A program made the position numbers and the translations under genes. This document shows, piece after piece, positions 26,034 to 34,280 of a stretch of DNA of 55,170 nt. Source of the stretch: an uncultured Verrucomicrobiales bacterium (GTDB taxonomy: Bacteria > Verrucomicrobiota > Verrucomicrobiia > Verrucomicrobiales > Akkermansiaceae); contig CALFSW010000173.1 of the NCBI GenBank assembly GCA_937916505.1, positions 1 to 55,170 of the forward strand. Reading direction: 5' to 3'. Under the pieces are notes generated by a model. The model did not search any database. It worked only from the letters and a program-made list of their open reading frames with translations, and was not told where the DNA came from. The first letter of the stretch is position 1. Every line of letters begins with the position of its first letter.

Positions 26034-26190
26034 GGGGAAAGCTTGGGGTGGCGGATCCGATTTTGTCAAAAATCTTCGTTCAGAATCACCTACCCCTGTC
26101 AATCGCTAAAAAAAGCAAGAGAATCCCAGTTTTTTGCTAGCCGTGCCCCACCTCGATTTCCTAGGTTCCTTGAAACCTTTCAACAATTTT

Positions 26191-26823
26191 ATGATCAAGC
26201 AGAGAATCTCCAAAACTTTCCTCCCCTTGGCGTGTGCGATCAGTCTGTCCGGTGTTGCTCTGGGCCAGCTCGAAGTCTCCAAGGATGCCAAGTTCTCCGT
26301 CGATGACCCGCAGTTCACCACCCTGCAGTCTCCGACCATCAGCGATGGCAACAGCAAAAAATTCCGGCCCAAGGATTGGCTGGAGGTTGAAGTGAAGCTG
26401 AAGGTGCAAAAGCTCGCAGATGAGCCCGAGGACAAGTATCTCGATGAAATCAAAGTCAATTGGCACATCGTGGTGAAGGGGCAGGACCGCAAGGCCTACA
26501 AGATCAGCAAGACGGTCACCCACGTGAACATTCCGACCGACGAGGAGGTTTATGTCTCAATTTACCTTTCTCCCAACACGCTCAAGCGCATCACCGGCAA
26601 GGAAAAAGCCAGCAAGTCGGATCTCGAGGCCATCGGCGGCGAGATCGAATTGAAAGGATCCATGGTTGGCTTCTTTAGCCACGGTGAAAAGGCCGGTTGG
26701 TGGCGCAAGGCGCTGAAGGGCGTTGAAGCGACTTCCAAGTTCCCCCTTCTTAACAAAACCCAGACTCCTTTTGCTCCCCTTTGGTATGATCGTTACGCCG
26801 AGGTAAAGCCAAAGAATGACTAA
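26191..26823 (+). CDS. exported protein, positional counterpart of Amuc_1102
   Basis: The start MIKQRISK at 26191 gives 210 residues with a good signal peptide ending near VALGQ (about residue 26). The mature part is mostly beta-stranded with no catalytic motif. It is the first gene of a five-gene block whose order (this gene, PilM-like, membrane protein, membrane protein, secretin) matches A. muciniphila Amuc_1102 to Amuc_1098. Amuc_1102 is reported to have an immunoglobulin-like fold related to archaeal pilins. I assign the counterpart mainly by position; sequence identity was not measured. Confidence 0.85.
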   Translation: MIKQRISKTFLPLACAISLSGVALGQLEVSKDAKFSVDDPQFTTLQSPTISDGNSKKFRPKDWLEVEVKLKVQKLADEPEDKYLDEIKVNWHIVVKGQDRKAYKISKTVTHVNIPTDEEVYVSIYLSPNTLKRITGKEKASKSDLEAIGGEIELKGSMVGFFSHGEKAGWWRKALKGVEATSKFPLLNKTQTPFAPLWYDRYAEVKPKND

Positions 26824-26859
26824 TTTTTCCATGCTCCGTAAGGGGCATTTACTGAAGCG

Positions 26860-26876
26860 CCCGGTTCATTCCGGGT
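26860..26876 (+). terminator. possible attenuator hairpin inside pilus-like cluster
   Basis: CCCGG (26860-26864) pairs with CCGGG (26871-26875) across TTCATT, followed by the T-rich stretch TTTGTTCGGTTTTT. The stem is short. It lies between the first gene and pilM, so it could lower expression of downstream genes relative to the first. Confidence 0.3.
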
Positions 26877-26924
26877 TTGTTCGGTTTTTACAATCTCTCC
26901 ACTCCAGACCACACACAAACTACC

Positions 26925-28685
26925 ATGGCTGAACAACAGTCGATTATTGCACTCAACATCGGTTCCCAGCGGATTTCAATGGGCGTTTTCGCCCCAACCA
27001 AGAAAGGCTTGGTTCTTAAATCCTACGGAGCAACCAGTATCCTCGCTGATCCGGCCACCGAAGCCGCGCGTATTCCGCAAGTTCAACTCGCCATCAAGGA
27101 GCTCGCCAAGAGTCTCAAGGTTGGGAGTCAGAAGGCCGCCTATGCCCTCTCGGGGCAGTCGGTCTTTGTCCGTTTTGTCAAGCTGCCTCCTTTGGAGACC
27201 GAGAACATGGGCGAATTGGTCAAGTTCGAGGCCCAGCAAAACGTTCCTTTCCCGATCGACGAAGTTGTCTGGGATTGGGAGAAGCTGGAAACCGGCGGAA
27301 TCGAGACCGAGGTGGTTCTTGTTGCCATCAAGTCCGATTCTCTGAATGACCTCAACACGGTCGTCGCTGAAACAGGATTGGGAACCCGTCTTGTTGATTG
27401 CGCTCCGATCGCTCTCTACAACGCTTTTCGTTACAACTATCCCGGCATTGAGGAAAGCATTCTCCTTCTCGATATTGGGGCGAAAACCTCCAATCTCATC
27501 TATGCGGATGGTAAAAAATTCTTCACGCGTTCGGTCGCGATTGGTGGGTCTAATCTCACCAGTGCGATTGCCAAGGATTACAATGTTTCCTTTGCTGAGG
27601 CGGAAAACAGCAAGCTGACCAGTGGTCTTGTCACTCTTGGTGGCGGTCACGCCGGCCAGCTTGATGAGTCAACGGCCGCTCTTGGCACCGTGATCCGCAA
27701 TGCTCTGACCCGCCTGACTGCGGAGATTCAGCGCACCAATACCCTCTTCAAAACCCAGCAGGGAGGCAATGCCCCTCAAAAGGTTCTTCTTGCAGGTGGC
27801 ACCGCCAATTTGCCTTACCTTCGTGAATTCCTCGAAGAAAAGCTCAATCTCCCCGTCGAGACCTTCAATCCCCTCCAGCGGATTTCTGTTGGGAAGGGTG
27901 TGGATGTCGATGCTTTGGGGCGCGAAGCGCACCAACTTGGTGAAATCGTTGGTCTTGGACTCCGTGCCTCGGAGAAAGCCGAAATTTCCATTGATCTCGT
28001 TCCCGACGCCGTTCAGGCCCAGCGGGACATCACCCGTCGCAAACCAGCCCTCATCACCGCGTCGTCCCTCTTCCTGGTAGGCCTTGCCGCTTGGGCAGGC
28101 TTCAAGTCCAAGTCGGTCGGTGATGGCGAAAAGTATCTTGCCGGCCTCGAACAGGAGTCAATCACTCTGAATCAACCGGCCCGCAAGATTGAAAGCCTTC
28201 TCAAAAATGAAGAGCAAACAGATAAGCTGGTTCGGTCCTATGCTGCTGCCGAGAACGGTCGCCTGAGCGTGGTCAATCTTTGGAATGATATTTCCAAGCA
28301 ATTTGTCAGCGAAAAGGTCTGGATCACCGATATGCAGTTGCGGTCGGGATTCACCCTCGAAGGAGACGGAAAGAGCGATCCCATCATGAACGAAAGTTTC
28401 GACACCGCCAATTACGGTAACACCGTCATGATGAGCGGCGAAGGAAAAGACGCTGCGGATTGTGTTTCGATCAAGGGACTTCACCTCGACAAACAATCCG
28501 AAGTCATCGACATCGTAGCCCGCCTGCGAGGGTCGGAATTGCTCTCTTTCGAGTGGGACGATGAAAAGATCCCCGACAGCCGAATCATTAAGGATATCAT
28601 GGCAGCGCCCTCGGCGGAAAATAATGATTATGCAGCTCCCTTCGAGCTTCTCATTCCTCTCAAAAAGCCCATTCAACTCAAGTAA
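26925..28685 (+). CDS. pilM: PilM-PilN-like type IV pilus assembly protein
   Basis: The start MAEQQSII at 26925 is preferred; the longer frame is leader. Residues 1 to about 350 form an actin-like PilM ATPase domain: IALNIGSQRISMGVF (phosphate 1), LLLDIGAKTSNLIY (phosphate 2) and VLLAGGTANLPYL (adenosine). A membrane segment (about 372-391, PALITASSLFLVGLAAWAGF) follows. The remaining 190 residues are an extracytoplasmic coiled-coil plus alpha/beta region like PilN, so PilM and PilN appear fused in one 586-residue chain, as in Amuc_1101. It would anchor an inner-membrane pilus platform and link it to the next three gene products. Confidence 0.92.
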   Translation: MAEQQSIIALNIGSQRISMGVFAPTKKGLVLKSYGATSILADPATEAARIPQVQLAIKELAKSLKVGSQKAAYALSGQSVFVRFVKLPPLETENMGELVKFEAQQNVPFPIDEVVWDWEKLETGGIETEVVLVAIKSDSLNDLNTVVAETGLGTRLVDCAPIALYNAFRYNYPGIEESILLLDIGAKTSNLIYADGKKFFTRSVAIGGSNLTSAIAKDYNVSFAEAENSKLTSGLVTLGGGHAGQLDESTAALGTVIRNALTRLTAEIQRTNTLFKTQQGGNAPQKVLLAGGTANLPYLREFLEEKLNLPVETFNPLQRISVGKGVDVDALGREAHQLGEIVGLGLRASEKAEISIDLVPDAVQAQRDITRRKPALITASSLFLVGLAAWAGFKSKSVGDGEKYLAGLEQESITLNQPARKIESLLKNEEQTDKLVRSYAAAENGRLSVVNLWNDISKQFVSEKVWITDMQLRSGFTLEGDGKSDPIMNESFDTANYGNTVMMSGEGKDAADCVSIKGLHLDKQSEVIDIVARLRGSELLSFEWDDEKIPDSRIIKDIMAAPSAENNDYAAPFELLIPLKKPIQLK

Positions 28686-28706
28686 CACACACCGACACAA
28701 ATCATT

Positions 28707-29747
28707 ATGACTTGGTTCAAAGAAAACAAGTTCCTGGCAGGGCTGATCGCAATCACTGCATTCCTGGCCGCCGTCTTCATCTTTTTCGGGCTCAACTCCG
28801 AAAAGAAGTTGGAAGAAGTAAAAGCTCAGATCGAAACGAAGAAAGCGAATCTTCAGAAGATGAAGAGTCTCGATCCCTTTCCAACGATCGAAAGCGCCAA
28901 AGCCAAAGGAGAGAATCTGAAAGCGGTCATCAAGGACGCCAACGAGGCTCGTGAGAAGCTGATCGCCTTCCGCCCTGAAAAGCTTGATAATGTTTCCGGA
29001 AAGGATTTCTCAGAAAATCTTTCCGCAACAGTGTCAAAGGTGAAAGAACTCTTCCCTGAGGACGGGGGGCTTCCTGATAATTTCAACCTTGGTTTCGAAG
29101 CCTACGCGGTGGGTCTCCCCAAGGAGGAGGCTACCGGGATTCTGACCTACCAGTTGGGAGCTTTGGAATATCTTTTCACCGAGCTTTCGCAAGCCGGTGT
29201 TGAAGAGGTTTTGAATCTTCATCGTGCCAAGCTTCCCGCCGAAAACGGAGAACCTTGGCCCGACGCCGTCGGAGGTAAGCCCGGTGTCAGAAAGCGCACC
29301 GGTGCTGGTTCGGGTCGTCCCAAGACCACCCGGAGGAAATCCGCCCCCCGTGGAAAAGGTCGGACGAAGGCCGCCGCTGAAGTGCTCCCTCCGGTTGCGC
29401 ACCGCATGCCGATTGAGCTTTCCTTTAGGGCGCCCGAGGGCGCGACCCGCGACTTTTTGACCAAACTCGCCAATTCGGATCAATACTTCTTTGAAGCCCG
29501 TTTGGCCCGCGTCAAGAACCCCTCACCCATCCCAACCGCCGGCAAGTCTGCTTCCGCTGCAAAGCCCAAAGAAGACGACTTTGGCGGAGGTCTTGAAATC
29601 ATCGGAGAAGAAACCGACGTGACCGAAGAGGACGAGCCTGCGCGTAAGATTCTCGATAAGGTCTCCGGTGGCGATGACTTGGTGGTATTTCTCCGTGCCG
29701 ACCTGCTCCTCTTTATTGAGGAGCAGAAATTCCCAGAACTCAAATAA
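28707..29747 (+). CDS. Amuc_1100-like pilus-associated membrane protein
   Basis: This 346-residue protein has a single N-terminal membrane segment just after MTWFKENKF (about residues 9-28). A long coiled coil (about 30-85) follows, then two small alpha/beta domains, the layout of A. muciniphila Amuc_1100 (317 residues). Shared patterns I recall include the NK before the anchor, LGFEAY, a YQLGALEYLFTEL helix, RAKLP, and MPIELSF before the last domain. Residues about 190-225 are a basic insert (TRRKS, RGKGRTKAA). It lies 21 bases after pilM and 15 before the next gene. Structurally such proteins resemble PilO/PilN. Amuc_1100 is known for effects on host TLR2; nothing here shows that for this protein. 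Confidence 0.88.
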   Translation: MTWFKENKFLAGLIAITAFLAAVFIFFGLNSEKKLEEVKAQIETKKANLQKMKSLDPFPTIESAKAKGENLKAVIKDANEAREKLIAFRPEKLDNVSGKDFSENLSATVSKVKELFPEDGGLPDNFNLGFEAYAVGLPKEEATGILTYQLGALEYLFTELSQAGVEEVLNLHRAKLPAENGEPWPDAVGGKPGVRKRTGAGSGRPKTTRRKSAPRGKGRTKAAAEVLPPVAHRMPIELSFRAPEGATRDFLTKLANSDQYFFEARLARVKNPSPIPTAGKSASAAKPKEDDFGGGLEIIGEETDVTEEDEPARKILDKVSGGDDLVVFLRADLLLFIEEQKFPELK

Positions 29748-29762
29748 AACACCTACGAACAA

Positions 29763-30839
29763 ATGTCCTGGATAAAAGAAAACTACCACATTGCATCCCT
29801 TGGTGGCGGCGCCCTCGTTCTCGTGGGCCTCGGCTACCTCGGATACGGTGCAAATCAAGCGGAGAACGAAGCGTTTGATGCCAACAGCCCGCCCAAGAAG
29901 ACAAACGTCACTGCCAAAGGTGGTGACGTCGCCCTTGGGCTTACGAAGTCGCTCACAGAGGTGAATCCCGCTGTGCAACAAAAGATGAAAACCGGTCGCC
30001 CGGTTGATCTTTTCACGAGCGTGAATCTCTATACCAAGGATGGCAGAACGAGCGACCTGCTGGATCTTCTTACGATGCCGGACCCGGTCCACCCGCCCAT
30101 TCCCAATCAATGGTGGGTTGATCATCGCATTGACCCTTCCTATTCCGACTCTCCCCAGCGGGATCAGGATGGTGACGGATTTACAAATCTGGAGGAGTTT
30201 ACCGACAAGACCGACCCCAATGATGCCAAGGATCTTGGAAGCCTCGTCAATAAGCTTGAGGTGGTGACCGTCGAAAGCGACATGTGGCTCCTTCTCTTCA
30301 AGAGCGTTCTTGGTGAGGGTTTTCAATTTGACCTGCTCTACAAACCGTTTGGAGGTCGTTCGGAAACCAACCGAATCCCGGCATCCGAAGCCATTGCAAA
30401 AGGGGACACCTTCTTCAAAGAAGATCCCGGTAAGGCACGCTTCAAGTTGAAAGACATCGAAGCCCGGGAAGAAGACGGACCAACCGGTCGTCGCCCCCGC
30501 AACTGGGCGATCATTGAAGACCTGAGTGAGCAAAAGAAAGGCAAGACTTACGAGCTGATGTTCAATCTGCCGCCGGTCCAGCGCCCCGGTTCCACGCAAT
30601 ACGATCATAACGTCGTCTTCAGGCTCAATGCCATTGGAGAAGAGGGGAACCAGTTCAAAGTTGAGGAAAGCGGTTCCTTCTCACTCCCAGGCGGAGGAGA
30701 GGAGAAGTCCTACAAACTCATCGAGGTCAAACTTGAAGCTCCCGGCCCGGCCGTCCGCAAAGCAGTTGCGGTGGTTGTGCAATACGAGGTCGACGGTGAG
30801 ACAAAAACCCGCGAGATTCCCGTTCCTCAGTCAAAGTAA
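29763..30839 (+). CDS. Amuc_1099-like pilus-associated membrane protein with DGDG motif
   Basis: This 358-residue protein starts MSWIKENYH, much like the preceding protein, and has one membrane anchor (about residues 10-28). A thrombospondin-3/EF-hand-like calcium motif is seen near 133-150 (DQDGDGFTNLEEF then TDPNDAKD). The C-terminal two thirds look beta-rich (EKSYKLIEVKL, AVAVVVQYEV). It sits between the Amuc_1100-like gene and the secretin, the place of Amuc_1099, and may bridge the inner-membrane platform and the secretin, like PilP/GspC. That role is inference. Confidence 0.86.
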   Translation: MSWIKENYHIASLGGGALVLVGLGYLGYGANQAENEAFDANSPPKKTNVTAKGGDVALGLTKSLTEVNPAVQQKMKTGRPVDLFTSVNLYTKDGRTSDLLDLLTMPDPVHPPIPNQWWVDHRIDPSYSDSPQRDQDGDGFTNLEEFTDKTDPNDAKDLGSLVNKLEVVTVESDMWLLLFKSVLGEGFQFDLLYKPFGGRSETNRIPASEAIAKGDTFFKEDPGKARFKLKDIEAREEDGPTGRRPRNWAIIEDLSEQKKGKTYELMFNLPPVQRPGSTQYDHNVVFRLNAIGEEGNQFKVEESGSFSLPGGGEEKSYKLIEVKLEAPGPAVRKAVAVVVQYEVDGETKTREIPVPQSK

Positions 30840-30954
30840 TCACTCAAATTCATCAAAATCAAATCCCGGGGCTGGGAAGTTTGAAGGAAAATTTCAGGTT
30901 TTCGAAAAAAAGCTTCCCTCCCCCCCCACAAATCAACGATAAATCAATCAGATC

Positions 30955-33561
30955 ATGCAGAAGAGACACACACACCTAAACCAGCGTACCATGTTTGCCC
31001 TCGCGGCACTTGTGATTGCGCCGCTCTCAGTCGAGACGGGATATGGTCAAGGCGACTTGGCAGGCCAGGAGAAAATCCGACGTCAATTGGCCGTGACCCA
31101 GTCCGACGAACTCCTCAAGGACGGTCGAAAGGCCTACGCCGAAGGCGACTACGATACCGCTGCCCAGAAATACCGGGAAGCTCTCGATACCCTTCCCCAC
31201 GGAACTGCGACCGCCGATCGCCGGGCAGTTCTTAATGCTCATTTCCAGGACGGCGCAATTGCGCTGACCCAGAAGCAACGCCGCCTTGGAAAATATGAAG
31301 AGGCCCGGGACCTTCTTAACGAAGTTGAAGCGAACGATCCTGGCAACATGGCTGCCAAGAAGGGTCTTGAGTATCTTGATGACCCTATTCGCACGAATCA
31401 GGGGCTCACCTACGCACATTCACAGAATATCGATAAGGTCCGTCGCAATCTCTATAAAGGAGAGGGCTTCTACGATCTTGGTCTTTATGACAAAGCTGAG
31501 GAAGAGTTTAAGAGTGTTCTTCGCATCGATCCTTACAACAAGGCGGCCCGTCGCTGGATGGAGCGTTGTGCTGCCATTAAGTCCGACTATTACCGTGCGG
31601 CCTACGACCAAACCCGGGCACAGATGCTCATGGAGGTTGACCGCGCTTGGGAACTTGCTGTTCCTCCGGTAGGACAAGGTCCCGATCAAGGACCAACGAT
31701 CGATATCACCGATGCAGGCGCCCGTAGTATCACTGCTAAGCTGAATCAGATCATCCTTCCCGAGCTCAAGCTCAATAACAGCACCGTTGAGGAGGCTGTT
31801 GAATTTCTTCGACTTCGTTCCATCGAGCTGGATACCACGACATTGGATGAGACCCAAAAGGGAATCAACTTCGTGGTTCGGACACCAAAGACTGTCAACG
31901 AAGATGGTGGTGACGCGGGCGATGCCGGCGGACTGGGAGCAGAAGACGGCTTCGGTGCCGCGGTTGACCCGAATGCCACCTTGATCAAAAAGCTGGACCT
32001 TAAAAACGTCCCTCTTCGCGTTGCCCTCCAGTATATCTGTGATGAGGCCAGCCTTCGCTTCAAGATTGACGAATTCGCAGTCACTCTTCTTCCGATCACC
32101 AGTGAAGAAGATGAGGACGTTGTCCAGCGTCGCTGGACCGTTCCTCCCACCTTTGAAACTTTCATCACGACAAGTGGTGGTGGTGGTAGCGGGGATGGCG
32201 GTGGCGGTGAGCCCGATCCCTTCGATACCGGCTCCGATGGCGGTACTGGTGGGATTAAGCCACGTGAGGACATCACGACTTTGCTCAAGAAGAATGGAGT
32301 TTCCTTCCCTGCTGGCGCTTCCGCCAGTTTCCTAAGGGGATCAAGCACGCTCATCGTGCGCAATACTCCAACCAACCTCGAGTTGATTGATGGGATCGTG
32401 ATCGCTGCCCAGGGCGACACTCCGCGTCAGATTCGTGTCACTACCAAGTTCGTCGAGGTCTCCCAGGAGAACGGCGAAGAACTTGGCTTTGACTGGATTG
32501 CAACGCCATTCGGAGTTGGCAGCAACTACTTCCTCGGAGGTGGAACGGTTGGAAGCGGAACAGCCCGCAGTAATCAGGACTTCATCGGAACCGTGAACCG
32601 GGTGAACATCCCCGGAATTCCCGCTTCTCCGCAGCAGAACGTATCCAACATCATCACTGCCGGAAACCGCAGTGGTGCTGCTGCGGTCAACCGCAACAGC
32701 ATTGATGCGATCCTGAACAATCCCCAGCGGACGGCTCAAGCCACCAGCGTGGCTCCTGGAATTCTCTCAATGACCGGTCTTTTCAGTAGCGGTCAGGTTC
32801 AGATGATCATGCGCGGCCTTTCCCAGAAGAAAGGTGCTGACATTATGACTGCTCCAAGTGTCGTTGCTCTTCCCGGACAGAGTGCCACCATCGAGATCAT
32901 TCGTGAGTTTATTTACCCAACCGAATACGAACCACCCGAGCTTCCTAACCAGGTCGGTGGTAACGTCGGCGGTGGCGGCGGTAACGTTGTTGGCGGTGGC
33001 GGTGGTGCAGGTTTCCCTGTGACTCCGGCAACTCCTTCAGCCTTCGACACCAAAAACACCGGTGTCACTCTTGAAGTGGAAGCCCAGATCGATGCCAATG
33101 ACAGTATCATCGAGCTCCGTTTCACGCCAACCATCGTTGAATTCGAAGGATTCGTGAACTATGGCAGCCCGATCACCGCTCCTGCAACGGACGCCCTCGG
33201 AAACCCTGTTCAGATTGTCATCACCGAGAACCGTATCGAGATGCCCGTCTTCTCGGTCCGCAAGGTCAAGACCGGTCTTACCATCTATGACGGCTACACG
33301 GTCGCTGTTGGTGGTCTCATGCGTGAGGATGTTCAAAGTGTTGAGGACAAGGTGCCCATTCTTGGTGATCTTCCCTTCATCGGACGTCTTTTCCAGACCA
33401 AAGCGCAAAACCACATCAAGAGTAACCTCATCATCTTCGTGACTGCTGAGATCATTGATGCCACCGGTCGTCGCGTGAATGGGGGAGATAATCCTGCTGT
33501 GAGTGGTCCTTCCGATGTTGGTGTTCCAGCTGATACAATTGGAGTTCTTCCAGTCCAGTAA
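30955..33561 (+). CDS. secretin (type II/IV pilus outer membrane channel), Amuc_1098-like
   Basis: This 868-residue outer-membrane secretin has a signal peptide ending near ETGYGQ (about residue 31). TPR-like repeats (about 45-215: GRKAYAEGDYDTAAQKYREAL, GLYDKAEEEFKSVLRIDPYNKAA) take the place of AMIN domains. N-domains with a Gly-rich linker (about 405-430) come next, then the secretin core. The core has MIMRGLSQKKGADIMTAPS, an IREFIYPTEY strand, a second Gly-rich insert (about 665-685) and the hallmark VPILGDLPFIGRLFQ near 800-815. Multimers of 12-15 form the gated pore. It is the last gene of the cluster and is followed by a strong terminator. Confidence 0.96.
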   Translation: MQKRHTHLNQRTMFALAALVIAPLSVETGYGQGDLAGQEKIRRQLAVTQSDELLKDGRKAYAEGDYDTAAQKYREALDTLPHGTATADRRAVLNAHFQDGAIALTQKQRRLGKYEEARDLLNEVEANDPGNMAAKKGLEYLDDPIRTNQGLTYAHSQNIDKVRRNLYKGEGFYDLGLYDKAEEEFKSVLRIDPYNKAARRWMERCAAIKSDYYRAAYDQTRAQMLMEVDRAWELAVPPVGQGPDQGPTIDITDAGARSITAKLNQIILPELKLNNSTVEEAVEFLRLRSIELDTTTLDETQKGINFVVRTPKTVNEDGGDAGDAGGLGAEDGFGAAVDPNATLIKKLDLKNVPLRVALQYICDEASLRFKIDEFAVTLLPITSEEDEDVVQRRWTVPPTFETFITTSGGGGSGDGGGGEPDPFDTGSDGGTGGIKPREDITTLLKKNGVSFPAGASASFLRGSSTLIVRNTPTNLELIDGIVIAAQGDTPRQIRVTTKFVEVSQENGEELGFDWIATPFGVGSNYFLGGGTVGSGTARSNQDFIGTVNRVNIPGIPASPQQNVSNIITAGNRSGAAAVNRNSIDAILNNPQRTAQATSVAPGILSMTGLFSSGQVQMIMRGLSQKKGADIMTAPSVVALPGQSATIEIIREFIYPTEYEPPELPNQVGGNVGGGGGNVVGGGGGAGFPVTPATPSAFDTKNTGVTLEVEAQIDANDSIIELRFTPTIVEFEGFVNYGSPITAPATDALGNPVQIVITENRIEMPVFSVRKVKTGLTIYDGYTVAVGGLMREDVQSVEDKVPILGDLPFIGRLFQTKAQNHIKSNLIIFVTAEIIDATGRRVNGGDNPAVSGPSDVGVPADTIGVLPVQ

Positions 33562-33583
33562 TTAAGGGGATTCGAAAATCTTC

Positions 33584-33617
33584 AAAGCGGGATCTGCGAT
33601 GCAGGTCCCGCTTTTTT
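33584..33617 (+). terminator. intrinsic terminator of pilus-like cluster
   Basis: AAGCGGGA and TCCCGCTT form the outer stem and CTGC/GCAG the inner stem across a GAT loop, followed by six T. It lies 23 bases after the secretin stop and separates the cluster from coaE-rho. Confidence 0.88.
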
Positions 33618-33677
33618 GTCTCCCGGTCGAGTGGACAGGGTTGTTTTGTGATGGCCCTTTTCTATTATTCCCATCAA

Positions 33678-34280
33678 ATGAACATTTTGGCGCTGACAGG
33701 AGGAATTGCCACGGGAAAGTCCACGGCCGGGAAGATCATGCGGAGACTCGTGCCAACGATGAAATTCTTCGATTCTGACGAATCAGTGCAGAATTTGCTC
33801 TCTTTAAGGCCGGTCCTCGAGGAGATCTCGGTCGAGCTGGGTGAGTCTGTGATTCGGGACGATGGATCGTTGAATCGCGCTCAGTTGAGGGAGTTGGTCT
33901 TTGGAAATCCGGTGCAGCGGGAGAAGCTGGAAGGGGTGCTCCATCCAAAAGTGCGAAAGGAATGTCTTGAGCTACGTGAGAAATGTTCTAAGAATCCCTC
34001 AACGACGCTGTTTGTCGCTGATGTGCCGCTTCTTTTTGAGAGCGGATTTGACTTTGATCAGGAGCTTAATCTGGTCGTGGCGACTTCCGAAGCCACGCAA
34101 CGAACCCGCCTCAAGGCTCGGAGTCACTTCGAAGACAGGATGATTACATCAATCCTCAGAGCGCAACTTCCCATCATGGAGAAGGTCGCCCGGGGAGATG
34201 TCGTTTTTTGGAACGAAGGTTGTCTCGCTCAATTGGAGCGCCAGCTTTCAAGATTCCTAATTTTACCTTCTATTTCATGA
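33678..34280 (+). CDS. coaE: dephospho-CoA kinase
   Basis: This enzyme catalyses the last step of coenzyme A synthesis, phosphorylating the ribose 3'-OH of dephospho-CoA. The start MNILALT at 33678 gives 200 residues, the normal length. The P-loop GGIATGKST lies at residues 8-16. The family's FDSDESVQ (about 31-38), LHPKVRKE (about 93-100) and ADVPLLFESGF (about 114-124) with the CoA-binding aspartate follow. The C-terminal part with R residues in TQRTRLKAR closes the lid region. The stop overlaps the rho start by four bases (ATGA 34277-34280). Confidence 0.94.
   Translation: MNILALTGGIATGKSTAGKIMRRLVPTMKFFDSDESVQNLLSLRPVLEEISVELGESVIRDDGSLNRAQLRELVFGNPVQREKLEGVLHPKVRKECLELREKCSKNPSTTLFVADVPLLFESGFDFDQELNLVVATSEATQRTRLKARSHFEDRMITSILRAQLPIMEKVARGDVVFWNEGCLAQLERQLSRFLILPSIS

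Noticed and set aside
29523-30608. 361-residue minus-strand frame over the Amuc_1100/1099-like genes
   Set aside because: No domain, no start signals, and it opposes a tightly packed plus-strand cluster.
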